From Jingyaoa shaoxingensis (GTDB lineage Bacteria > Bacillota > Clostridia > Lachnospirales > Lachnospiraceae), in NCBI RefSeq assembly GCF_014385005.1, contig NZ_JACRSZ010000003.1:1-64000 (forward strand): DNA of 64,000 nt. The letters run 5' to 3'. The notes under the pieces are model-generated. The model was given only the letters and a program-made list of their open reading frames with translations. It searched no databases and was not told the origin of the DNA. Made by a program: the position numbers and the translations under genes. Within the stretch, counting starts at the first letter, position 1. The number at the start of each line of letters is the position of its first letter. Below are positions 24,172 through 33,164 of this stretch, one piece after another.

Positions 24172-27090
24172 TCAGTCGGTACGTACTCCGGAAATCGTTC
24201 CGTCATAGACAGAAGCATGTCCGGTAATCAGTGTATCCTTGTCAGCCAGATCATAAATATAACGGATCATGTCTTTGGCAAGCAAAGATGCATTGGCTGA
24301 TGTATAACCGTTAGTAATACGGCAAGCAATGGCAACCTCCGGATTATCATAAGGTGCATAACCGATAAACAGAGCGTGACTTGGTACACCTGTTTCTTCG
24401 GCGGTACCGGTCTTACCCGCCATATCGATCTCTATATCCTGCCAGTAGGTATTCTGCTTGATCATCTGGTTCATACCGGTATGAATCGTATTCCACAGAC
24501 TGTCTGTAGCTTCCACTGTGTCATGAATCACGGGTTCTTTTTCCATAATCGTACGTCCGGTAGAATCTGTAATCTTATCAATCAAAGTCAAATCGTAACA
24601 GGTACCACTGTTGGCGATAGTTGCCGCATAACGGGCAAGCTGTACGGTAGCATAGGCATTATTACCCTGTCCCATGGCTGATGGTGCTTCTGCCTGATCA
24701 GAGATACGAGGACTGCTCTCATCCATCTCAATCCCTGTTTCCTGGTCAAAGCCAAACATAGAAGCATATTTTGCCAGCTTGGCAATACCGGTGGCATCAT
24801 CAGATTCCCCGTTGGTTCCACCCAGATTACCGAGACGGACACCCACCGCATTGAAGAAATAGTTACAGGACTCCTGAATGGCTGTAGCAAGGCTGATCGC
24901 CCCATGCATACCGCCACTGGAATGGATCCAGCAATTAATAGGTGGCTTTACATCTTCAAATACACCGGTACAGTTAATGGTTTCTGTCTCAGAAATCACA
25001 CCTTCCATCACACCGGCAACCGCAGTAACAATCTTATAAGTAGAACCAGGCGCAGTCAGTTCCTGTGTTGCTTTATTATAGAACGGACTGGACTTATCTG
25101 TCACCAGTTCGGAGAAATATTCTTCATCCATATCATTGGCAAGACGATTATTATCATAACCCGGATAGGAAATACATGCCAGTACATTACCGTTATTCGG
25201 GTCTGTGATAACCATAGAACCGGAACAAGGGGACAGTCCCAGAGAGGCCGGTTTGATTTCCAGATTATAGATCTTTTCTTTAATAAAGTCAAAGGAATAG
25301 ACACTGCCATCTCCCAGACCCTGATAAGTGGCATCATCTGCTTCCAAAATACCCTGATCATAGAGAAGCTGGCATTCGATCTGTGGACTTAACTGATCAT
25401 CTTCAATCATATAACGATAAACAATCTTGCTGAAGTTATTATCGTTTGTCACATATTCTGCAAGATAATCACACAGGCTGGAAAAGATCTCATCGGTATC
25501 CAGAAACTGTGAATCCGTACTGATCTGTGAAATATCCATCCAGTCTTTGGAAATGGCATAGGTCAGATAATCCCTCAGACTGATATTCTCGTCATTTGTC
25601 CATGCAATATAGGTATTATCTGTGGTATCAATGGCGTCTTCACGGATAATGCCCAGTTCTACCATGGTGGTATCCAACAGATAAGTGATATATGCCTGCA
25701 TCTCCTCACTCAACTCATTGTAAGGTTTCGCAGATGCGGATAACAGCTCTGCCTTCAGATCTGCAAACAGCTGAGATTTCTTATCAAGGAACATGTTATA
25801 TACTTTTTTCTCAAGCTCCGTTGCATCATTGGATCTCAGGTGCGAAACACTAAGCACATTATTCTCAAATAAAGCATAATATATATCATATACCGGAATA
25901 ACGATCTCATTGGTACCTACCTGTGTATTATCAAATTCCTTGTAGTCATAGGTATTTTTCCATACAATTCCTGCAACGTACTGCTCCAGCAGCTGATAAC
26001 CGGCTTTCTGCCAGTCTGTCTTCAGAGTCAGATAAATATCATCTCCGGTCTGCGGATCAACCTGTGAATCCTCTTTTAAGACTTTACCCAGGTTGTTTAC
26101 ATATACTGTCTTTTTACCGTCCACACCCTGGAGTTCTTTTTCATAGTACTGCTCCAGTCCGGCTTTACCGAAAATATCTGTGGTATCGTATTTGTTTTCA
26201 CCGGAATCTGCATTCAGAGACTGAATCTCTTCTGCAGAGATCTTACCGGTATATCCAATAATATTGGCATAGTAGAGGCTTTCATTGTATACACGAATGG
26301 AACTTTCCTCTACGTCTACACCAACGTAATAGCCCTTGCTCTCCATCAGACTGGACATGGACTTATCCGAAATATCCCTTGCAATTGTGGTCGAAATGTA
26401 TTTCTGGTAGTTGTTTTGGTTGATGGCACTTCTCATGGCAATAATCTTCAGCGCATCTTCCTGAGAAAGTGTATCAGGAAGTCCGTACTGCTCTAATTCT
26501 GCCGCTGTATATGGCTTCTCCAGAGATTCTGATACTACACCAAAACCATAGTCACCATCACCGCCCAATTCCTTTACCATATCTTCTGCAGATACGGATT
26601 TCTGGTAAGGCTTCATGTCGGCAGGATCCGCCTGCCCGTATACATCGGCGCGGAAACGCAGCAGATTGGTTCCGCTCTTGGTATATTCGTATTCGCCTGC
26701 GTCATTGATCTTAATGGCAAAATCCGTATATACATCATCTCCGTTGGCATACAGGATCTGCATAATCTGATAAAGATAACCATTGATGGTCAGGTTCTTC
26801 TCCCTGGTGGTCTCATAACTTCCCACATCCTGGAAGGTCACATCATAAGCGAGTTTATTGTAAGCAAGAAGATTGCCATCACTGTCATAGATGCATCCTC
26901 TTGTACTTGGAATCGTGGTCTCTCTTGTGATCTGAAGATTATAGTTATCCTGATAGGATTCACCATTAATAATCTGCAGGTCAAACAGTCTGCGGATTAG
27001 CACAAATCCCATTAGCACCAGCAAGATGGACAGGATCACTGACCGGGACTGAAAAAATCGTGAAAGAATTTTCTTAATCTTTTTAAACAA
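24172..27090 (-). CDS. mrdA: Class B penicillin-binding protein 2 (elongasome transpeptidase), enlarged
   Basis: Transpeptidase that cross-links new peptidoglycan with RodA. The N-terminal membrane helix (about residues 18-38) is followed by the PBP dimerisation domain (from about 55). The C-terminal transpeptidase has Ser683 in PGSTYKI, SCN in IQESCNYFFNA and KTG in MAGKTGTAEE. The 972 residues far exceed the usual 600-720. The excess is an insert of roughly 230 mostly helical, acidic residues (about 375-605) between the LTLKTDWQKAGYQLLEQ helix and SGSMVITDPNNGNVLA, which normally adjoin. The start is an unusual TTG that overlaps mreD by 8 bases, with AGGAG upstream. Confidence 0.93.
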   Translation of the reverse strand: MFKKIKKILSRFFQSRSVILSILLVLMGFVLIRRLFDLQIINGESYQDNYNLQITRETTIPSTRGCIYDSDGNLLAYNKLAYDVTFQDVGSYETTREKNLTINGYLYQIMQILYANGDDVYTDFAIKINDAGEYEYTKSGTNLLRFRADVYGQADPADMKPYQKSVSAEDMVKELGGDGDYGFGVVSESLEKPYTAAELEQYGLPDTLSQEDALKIIAMRSAINQNNYQKYISTTIARDISDKSMSSLMESKGYYVGVDVEESSIRVYNESLYYANIIGYTGKISAEEIQSLNADSGENKYDTTDIFGKAGLEQYYEKELQGVDGKKTVYVNNLGKVLKEDSQVDPQTGDDIYLTLKTDWQKAGYQLLEQYVAGIVWKNTYDYKEFDNTQVGTNEIVIPVYDIYYALFENNVLSVSHLRSNDATELEKKVYNMFLDKKSQLFADLKAELLSASAKPYNELSEEMQAYITYLLDTTMVELGIIREDAIDTTDNTYIAWTNDENISLRDYLTYAISKDWMDISQISTDSQFLDTDEIFSSLCDYLAEYVTNDNNFSKIVYRYMIEDDQLSPQIECQLLYDQGILEADDATYQGLGDGSVYSFDFIKEKIYNLEIKPASLGLSPCSGSMVITDPNNGNVLACISYPGYDNNRLANDMDEEYFSELVTDKSSPFYNKATQELTAPGSTYKIVTAVAGVMEGVISETETINCTGVFEDVKPPINCWIHSSGGMHGAISLATAIQESCNYFFNAVGVRLGNLGGTNGESDDATGIAKLAKYASMFGFDQETGIEMDESSPRISDQAEAPSAMGQGNNAYATVQLARYAATIANSGTCYDLTLIDKITDSTGRTIMEKEPVIHDTVEATDSLWNTIHTGMNQMIKQNTYWQDIEIDMAGKTGTAEETGVPSHALFIGYAPYDNPEVAIACRITNGYTSANASLLAKDMIRYIYDLADKDTLITGHASVYDGTISGVRTD

Positions 27091-27613
27091 AGCTGTCTAC
27101 ACTCCTTTTTGCTGTCTTCTCAATCTTGTTATTCAAAAAAAGAAAAACGCGATAAAGAACTAAAGTTACTAAAACGGTATAGATCATTTCCGGAATGATA
27201 ATCCGCTTTAAATAAAAAAAGAAATCAACTCTCCCCCTTAGAAGAAACTGCAGGGTATATACGACCAATCCGTATATAAGATCCCCTGCCGCCGTTAAAA
27301 GAACCGGCATCTTCACATCATCATCATAAAAAATCTGATAGCAGTAACCACACAGGTATCCGATATACATATAAATAAATGCGCGGAAACCTACTACATA
27401 ATACCCCAGTACCATACACATCATATCCATCAGCAGACCGGAGAAAAATCCGATCAGCATGCCGGATTTTTTGCCACGCATCAGTCCGAAAGAAACGGTG
27501 AAAGAAATCATCAGATTCGGGGTGACCGATGCTATGGAGATCGCAGGCATCAGGGTACACTGCAGGATCAGGCATATCACTATCAGAAAGAAAAGACTTA
27601 CTTTTGTTCTCAT
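27083..27613 (-). CDS. mreD: Rod shape-determining protein MreD
   Basis: Small polytopic membrane protein of the elongasome, 176 residues with about five membrane helices. Sequence conservation in this family is low; the call rests on size, hydropathy, GLMRGKKSGMLIGFFSGLLMD-like features and position between mreC and mrdA. It overlaps mrdA by 8 bases. Confidence 0.88.
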   Translation of the reverse strand: MRTKVSLFFLIVICLILQCTLMPAISIASVTPNLMISFTVSFGLMRGKKSGMLIGFFSGLLMDMMCMVLGYYVVGFRAFIYMYIGYLCGYCYQIFYDDDVKMPVLLTAAGDLIYGLVVYTLQFLLRGRVDFFFYLKRIIIPEMIYTVLVTLVLYRVFLFLNNKIEKTAKRSVDSFV

Positions 27614-27629
27614 TCTCTTCCCTCCTGCC

Positions 27630-28487
27630 TTATTCTGCCTTCTGTTTCAGATTCTTGATAACCAGTACTTCCTTGATATCCTTGAAATCTACCACTGTGG
27701 AAACCAGACCGGAGCTGGTCAGGTTATTGGAATCTACACCTATCTCAGAGATATATCCGATCAGAATACCAGGAAGAAAAATGTCACTGATCTGAGATGT
27801 TACCACGGTGTCTCCTACCTTCGCTTTGGAATTTGGATCATTTAGCTTAACCAGACGAACCGTACCTTCATCTGTCAGGGAAAGATCACCTGCGATAATA
27901 CAGGTATCTTCTGTCTCCGTGATCTGAGCACTTACATTGCTGTAATCATCGATGATGGAACGGACGGTAGCCCAATTCGGTCCAACATCGGTAATAATGC
28001 CTACCAGACCGGCACCGGACATAACATTCATATCTACGGCAAGACCGTCATTGGTTCCCTTATCAATAGTGAAAGTACTGAACCAGTTGGAACTGTCATC
28101 TTTGGAAATAACCCTTGCGCCAACTTTTTCATAAGTCTCATATTTGTGATCCAGTTCATACAAATCACGAAGACTGTTCAGTTCATCCTTATCCTGAAGA
28201 AGCTGTGTATTCTCCACTGTAAGCTGATCTACCTGGCTTTTCAGTTCCTCATTCTGGGCAACCAGCTTCAGATTATCTTCAAAATAATCCATTTTACCGG
28301 AAAACCAGCCACCGACCTGATTGATACCGCTCTGAATCGGTGTCAGCACCACTCCCACCGCATCCTTCAGTGGACTGTTGGTAAATTCCAGGGCAAAACT
28401 TGCGATAATCATAATGCCACAGAACAGGGATAAAAAGAATAAGATTAATTTACTTTTGGTGTGTTCTTCGATTGTGTTTTTTTTCAT
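27630..28487 (-). CDS. mreC: Rod shape-determining protein MreC
   Basis: Single-pass scaffold that links MreB to PBP2 and RodA outside the membrane. The 285 residues include an N-terminal helix (about 13-35, ILFFLSLFCGIMIIASFALEF), a coiled coil (about 68-105, EDNLKLVAQNEELKSQVDQL), and the beta-rich MreC core (GARVISKDDSSNWFSTFTID, MNVMSGAGLVGIITDVGP). It lies ten bases after mreB and 16 before mreD. Confidence 0.94.
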   Translation of the reverse strand: MKKNTIEEHTKSKLILFFLSLFCGIMIIASFALEFTNSPLKDAVGVVLTPIQSGINQVGGWFSGKMDYFEDNLKLVAQNEELKSQVDQLTVENTQLLQDKDELNSLRDLYELDHKYETYEKVGARVISKDDSSNWFSTFTIDKGTNDGLAVDMNVMSGAGLVGIITDVGPNWATVRSIIDDYSNVSAQITETEDTCIIAGDLSLTDEGTVRLVKLNDPNSKAKVGDTVVTSQISDIFLPGILIGYISEIGVDSNNLTSSGLVSTVVDFKDIKEVLVIKNLKQKAE

Positions 28488-28497
28488 AATAACCCTC

Positions 28498-29523
28498 TTA
28501 TATAAAACTTGCAGTGAGATCCCGTAGAGAATAGGTGTAATTTTTTACAAGATCTTTCTGATTCATAATAACCTGAATGCCACGCATGGTTGTGAGACCA
28601 GGTTCTGAGACAACAGATACCGGTACTCTCACCTGTCTGCGAAAATAGTCAGACAGATTAAAAATCATGGCACAGCCACCAATCAGACAAAAACCAGCTT
28701 CCAGAATATCCTGATGGAACTGAGGCGGCAGGCGGTCAATCATGCCCCGTAGTTCTTCTGCAACAGACTGAATCGTCCGTTCCATACACATACTTACTGC
28801 CATGGATGTAACTTCAGCCGTTATCGGATGACCGGATACGGTACTGATTCCGTAAACAATCATAGAATTGGCAGGACCGTCACCGGCATAGGCAAGAGTT
28901 GTTTTCAGACTCACTGCTGTCTTCTTTCCAATATGAATATGATACATACGGCGACACATAGTAATGATATCTTCATCTAACTGATCTCCGCCAGTCTGCA
29001 AAGTTTTACTCATCAGTATCTTGCCACCTGCCACTACAGATACTTCCGTAGTACCGGCACCCATATTCACCAGCATGCTGGCTCTCGGCGAATCCATGGA
29101 TACACCAACGCCAAGGTTATCCGCAATTCCCTTATCTACCAGATAGATTTTATTTTCCGGTACAATGCCACTCAGAACGGTGTAATATGCCCGTTTCTCT
29201 ACAGCAGAAAGATCCCGCGGTACCGCTATGAAAATAGCAGGACGGCCGGACAGGATAGATTTATGTTTTTTTAATAAATGCGACAGAACAATCCCGGCAT
29301 TTTGGGCTTCTGCAATGGCACCATGTGCCATCGGACTTCCGGCTTTTACATTCGCCGGTGTCTTCTCATACATCTCATAGGCATAATCCCCTATGGCGAT
29401 GATACTCTTTTCATCCCGGATTGCTATCATATTTTTTTCACAAACAGTAATGCGATTTTTTTTATCACAGATTTTAATGGTATCTGTACCAAAATCTATT
29501 CCCAGTGCATGATTGAATGCCAT
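28498..29523 (-). CDS. mreB: Divergent MreB-family actin-like protein
   Basis: Actin-fold filament protein directing lateral wall synthesis, 341 residues, in the standard mreBCD order. Several ATPase positions differ from canonical MreB. Phosphate-1 reads GIDFGTDTIKI. The phosphate-2 motif normally VVDIGGGTTEV is LVNMGAGTTEV, with Asp replaced by Asn153. The catalytic IEEP segment is LVDKG (Asp130-Lys131). The adenosine motif GGGALLRNL is GGCAMIFNL. The hydrolysis residues are therefore mostly missing while the fold and QTGGDQLDE remain. This predicts weak or no ATP hydrolysis. Another MreB/Mbl elsewhere in the genome is possible. Confidence 0.9.
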   Translation of the reverse strand: MAFNHALGIDFGTDTIKICDKKNRITVCEKNMIAIRDEKSIIAIGDYAYEMYEKTPANVKAGSPMAHGAIAEAQNAGIVLSHLLKKHKSILSGRPAIFIAVPRDLSAVEKRAYYTVLSGIVPENKIYLVDKGIADNLGVGVSMDSPRASMLVNMGAGTTEVSVVAGGKILMSKTLQTGGDQLDEDIITMCRRMYHIHIGKKTAVSLKTTLAYAGDGPANSMIVYGISTVSGHPITAEVTSMAVSMCMERTIQSVAEELRGMIDRLPPQFHQDILEAGFCLIGGCAMIFNLSDYFRRQVRVPVSVVSEPGLTTMRGIQVIMNQKDLVKNYTYSLRDLTASFI

Positions 29524-29544
29524 CTTTTACCCCTTGCATATTCT

Positions 29545-30258
29545 TTAGGATACCTCTGATTCTTCATCAGCAGTCAGTGAATGATGTTCGCAGAAACTAT
29601 AATAACACCGATCTCCCAGAATGATATGATCCATCATGGGAATGCCCATAATCTGACCTGCCTGTCCCATACGTTCTGTAATACGGAAATCTTCAGGACT
29701 TGGTGTCGCATCACCGCTTGGATGATTATGCAACAGGACGATATACGCTGCCCGGTTCTGCAAAGCTTCCAGATATACCTCCCGTGGTGTGATTAAGGAC
29801 TGGTTCACGGTACCCTTTGTAATAATTTTATCCCCTAACAGATGTCCCCTGGTATCAAAAGACATCACAAATACATGTTCCTGATCACAGTGCCGGAAAT
29901 CTTCCATGTAATACTCGGCAATTTCCAGTGCACTGGTAAAAAGGTGCTTTCTGGAAACTCCGGACTTGGCAATCCGACGTGAAAGTTCTGCAATACACTT
30001 AATCTGAGTCGCCTTCACCCTGCCAATGCCACGGATCTGGCATAATTCAGGAACGCTGATTCGATAAAGACCGGACAGATCGTCTCTCCCGGTCTTCTGT
30101 AATACTTCGCATGCCAGATCTACAGATGTGGTACCATCTGTACCTGTTCGTAAAATGACAGCCAGCAGCTCCGCATCACTTAACGATTCACAGCCATATT
30201 TGCTGCATTTTTCATAAGGGCGCTGATCTGCAGGCATTTCTTTCATTGTGTATTTCAT
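29545..30258 (-). CDS. radC: RadC-family JAB-domain protein
   Basis: A 237-residue protein with an N-terminal helix-hairpin-helix region (SLSDAELLAVILRTG, LCQIRGIGRVKATQIK) and a C-terminal JAB/MPN metalloprotease-like domain. The zinc motif is complete: the histidines of HNHPSGDATPS and the downstream aspartate. Despite its name, a DNA-repair role is not established. MKYTMKEMP offers two starts; neither has a clear ribosome site. It heads the mre operon, 22 bases before mreB. Confidence 0.92.
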   Translation of the reverse strand: MKYTMKEMPADQRPYEKCSKYGCESLSDAELLAVILRTGTDGTTSVDLACEVLQKTGRDDLSGLYRISVPELCQIRGIGRVKATQIKCIAELSRRIAKSGVSRKHLFTSALEIAEYYMEDFRHCDQEHVFVMSFDTRGHLLGDKIITKGTVNQSLITPREVYLEALQNRAAYIVLLHNHPSGDATPSPEDFRITERMGQAGQIMGIPMMDHIILGDRCYYSFCEHHSLTADEESEVS

Positions 30259-30334
30259 ATCATTTTTTGAATTCCCGGCACGAGAATCAAGGATATCTTA
30301 TCATAAACCCTACCAAATGTATAGGTTCGATTCC

Positions 30335-31924
30335 TTAAAATTTTCTGTATTTTTTGATAATGCTTTCCGCAACTTTTAATCCATCCATGGCAGCAGACGT
30401 GATGCCACCGGCATATCCGGCGCCTTCTCCACATGGATACAGCCCATCCAGACTGGCAGTAAACTGTTCTCCTCTCAGAATACGGACCGGAGAAGAAGTC
30501 CTGGATTCCACACCGGAAAATACAGCATCCGGTCTTGAGTATCCCTTTATCTGCCGTTCAAATCCTTTTACACCTTCGATCAGGGAATCACTTAAAAATT
30601 CTGGGAGAACACTTCTCAGGTTTGTGAGCTGATAGCTGCCTTTGATACAAGGTGTTACATCTCCCAGCCCGGAAGAAGCTTTGTTTTCACAGAAGTCTCC
30701 GAAAAGCTGAACCGGAACATGTCCTTCCCCTGCCTGGAAAGCCAGTTTTTCCAGATCTCGCTGGAATTCAATGCCTCCAAGAATCCCTTTATGCCCGAAG
30801 TCTTCCGGTGTGACCGTAACGATCATGGCACTGTTGGCATTCTTACTGTCTCTTGCGCGGTAACTCATACCGTTTACAGCAAGGTGTCCCTCTTCGGAAG
30901 AAGCGTTTACCACATAGCCGCCTGGACACATACAGAAGGAATAGACGCCTCTTCCGTTTGGAAGCTTTCTGGTTACTTTATAATTGGCAGCACCCAGCAA
31001 ATCAGGGTAATCAGCCCCATACTGATCCTGATTGATCATTTCCTGTGGATGTTCGATACGTAATCCCACAGCAAAAGACTTTGGCTGCATCAGAATCTGG
31101 TGTCTATTCAACATGGCAAAGGTATCTCTTGCGCTGTGACCGATGGCAAGCACCAGAGCTTCACATGGAATCTCTTCTATCTCATTAATAGTTACGGAAC
31201 AGATCTTTCCATTCTTTTGTTTCAGATCCGTCACTTTTGCACCGAAACGCACTTCTCCGCCCAGAGTAAAAATCTCTTCCCGCAGATGGCGGATAACATC
31301 TCTTAGTACATCTGTCCCGATATGTGGCTTGTTCACGTAGAGAATATCGGGATCAGCACCTGCTTCCACAAAATTCTTCAGTACATAATGATTCCGTCCG
31401 CAGTTGTCCTTCACCAGAGTATTCAGCTTTCCATCGGAAAAGGTACCTGCGCCGCCTTCACCGAACTGAATGTTCGATTCGGTGTTCAGAATACCTGTAC
31501 TCCAGAACTTTTCTACTGCCGCAGTTCGATGATCGACATCTTCTCCTCTTTCCAGCACCAGCGGACGGTATCCGGCTCTTGCAAGAAGAAGGGCACAGAA
31601 CAGTCCCGCCGGTCCAAAACCAACAATAACCGGCCGGCTGGAAAGCGGAATGCTGCCACTCTCCGGAATCTGATAAGGCGTCTCTGTTACCTGAGAGACC
31701 ATAAGATTCGTCTTTTTCTTTATGAGCGTCTGTTCCTTGGTTACAGTAAGGTCTACCGTCAGTACATAATATAATTCTGGCTTTTTGCGGGCATCCAGAG
31801 ACTGCTTGCGCACTTTCAGCTCTTTGATTTCTGATGAGGGAATCTTCAGCTTTCTGGACAGTTCCTTTTTCAGATATGCTTCATCGTAGGTTAACGGTAC
31901 TTTTAACTGTTGTATTCTAAGCAT
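30335..31924 (-). CDS. FAD-dependent oxidoreductase (COG2509-type)
   Basis: Flavoprotein of unknown substrate, about 529 residues when started at MLRIQQLKVPLTYDE (preceded by AAAAGGAG). The open frame extends 31 codons further but only into the previous gene. The N-terminal ~90 residues are a small domain. The dinucleotide fold begins at PVIVGFGPAGLFCALLLARAG, followed by ESNIQFGEGGAGTFSDGKL. The C-terminal part is FAD binding (GEGAGYAGGITSAAMDG). It overlaps the upstream flavoprotein gene by 8 bases, so the two are probably made together. Confidence 0.88.
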   Translation of the reverse strand: MLRIQQLKVPLTYDEAYLKKELSRKLKIPSSEIKELKVRKQSLDARKKPELYYVLTVDLTVTKEQTLIKKKTNLMVSQVTETPYQIPESGSIPLSSRPVIVGFGPAGLFCALLLARAGYRPLVLERGEDVDHRTAAVEKFWSTGILNTESNIQFGEGGAGTFSDGKLNTLVKDNCGRNHYVLKNFVEAGADPDILYVNKPHIGTDVLRDVIRHLREEIFTLGGEVRFGAKVTDLKQKNGKICSVTINEIEEIPCEALVLAIGHSARDTFAMLNRHQILMQPKSFAVGLRIEHPQEMINQDQYGADYPDLLGAANYKVTRKLPNGRGVYSFCMCPGGYVVNASSEEGHLAVNGMSYRARDSKNANSAMIVTVTPEDFGHKGILGGIEFQRDLEKLAFQAGEGHVPVQLFGDFCENKASSGLGDVTPCIKGSYQLTNLRSVLPEFLSDSLIEGVKGFERQIKGYSRPDAVFSGVESRTSSPVRILRGEQFTASLDGLYPCGEGAGYAGGITSAAMDGLKVAESIIKKYRKF

Positions 31925-33158
31925 GCTGTTCTCCTTTTTCGGCACTGTGTATTCCGGCAATATAACCGGTAGACCATGCCCACTGCAGGTTGTAGCCTCC
32001 ACAGATACCATCCACATCCAGCAGTTCTCCTGTTAGATATAAGTCGTTCTTTTTCCTTGATTCCATTGTGGCAGGACAGATTTCATCGGTTGCCACACCT
32101 CCTGCACAGACCTGTGCCTGCTCAAATGATCTGGTTCCGGTAACAGAGACAGAAAGCTGCTTGATGGTACGGCATACTTCCTGTAATTTTTCCGCATCCG
32201 GTCTGGCAGATGCTTTTTTTATCTTGCATAATTCCAATACGACTGCAATCATCTTCTTCGGAATAATACCGGTCAGGGCATCAGAGATAGATTCTTCCGG
32301 CATCTTCTTTTCCAGCAATTCAAACAGAGTCTCTTCTTTCACGGATGGCAGACAGTCGATCTGAACCTGTACTTTACTGCCCTGCTGCAATGCATACGCA
32401 GCATAACGGCTTAACTGGAAAACCACAATACCGGATATACCATATTCCGTCCACTGTAATTCTCCCGATTCGGTATAAGCTGCTGTGCCATGCCCGTTTT
32501 TATCTGTAACGTACATGGTAATATCTGCCCTGGTACGAAGTCCTGCCAGTTTTTTTACAAATCCTTCTCTGCATTTTAACGGGACAAGTGCCGGAAGCGG
32601 CTGGATAATCGTATGTCCTGCCAGCTTTGCCAGTTCATAGCCACTGCCGTCTGATCCGGTTGCAGGAACCGATCTGGAACCACAGGCAAGGATGACCGCA
32701 TCCGCATCATAGTGCCAGGACTGGGTATATACCTGCCAGTGCCCACCAGACTGTTCCATACGTACTACTTTTTCCTGACATTTTAATTTGATGCGAAGCT
32801 TCTGCACTTCCAGCAGCAGGCGATCCGCAACAGAAGACGCCTGATCTGTCAGCGGATAGACTCCGTTTCCGCGCTTTTGCAGCAGAAGTCCCATTTCTTC
32901 AAAAAAAGCCATGGTTTGTTTCTCATCAAACTGTGTATACACCTGCTGCCAGAAGGAAGGATCACCACCACGGTAGCAGTCTTTTCTGGAAAAATCCAGA
33001 TTAGTAAGATTACATCTTCCATTTCCTGTCATCAGGAGTTTTCTGGCAGGCTTTTCCATAGCTTCAAGAATAGTAACCTGCGCTCCCTTCCTGGCAGCGG
33101 TAATGGCCGCCATCAGACCGGAAGCACCGGCACCGATTACAATTACTGATTTCATCAT
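31917..33158 (-). CDS. HI0933/BaiN-family NAD(P)/FAD-dependent oxidoreductase
   Basis: Flavoprotein of 413 residues. The N-terminal Rossmann motif is VIGAGASGLMAAITAARKGA, followed by LLMTGNGRCNLTN typical of the HI0933 family, and the C-terminal FAD region is LTGELLDVDGICGGYNLQWA. Some relatives reduce bile-acid intermediates (BaiN) or act on aminoacetone, but the substrate here is unknown. It starts six bases after the PLP lyase gene and overlaps the next flavoprotein gene by 8 bases. Confidence 0.93.
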   Translation of the reverse strand: MMKSVIVIGAGASGLMAAITAARKGAQVTILEAMEKPARKLLMTGNGRCNLTNLDFSRKDCYRGGDPSFWQQVYTQFDEKQTMAFFEEMGLLLQKRGNGVYPLTDQASSVADRLLLEVQKLRIKLKCQEKVVRMEQSGGHWQVYTQSWHYDADAVILACGSRSVPATGSDGSGYELAKLAGHTIIQPLPALVPLKCREGFVKKLAGLRTRADITMYVTDKNGHGTAAYTESGELQWTEYGISGIVVFQLSRYAAYALQQGSKVQVQIDCLPSVKEETLFELLEKKMPEESISDALTGIIPKKMIAVVLELCKIKKASARPDAEKLQEVCRTIKQLSVSVTGTRSFEQAQVCAGGVATDEICPATMESRKKNDLYLTGELLDVDGICGGYNLQWAWSTGYIAGIHSAEKGEQHA

Positions 33159-33164
33159 TTTCCT

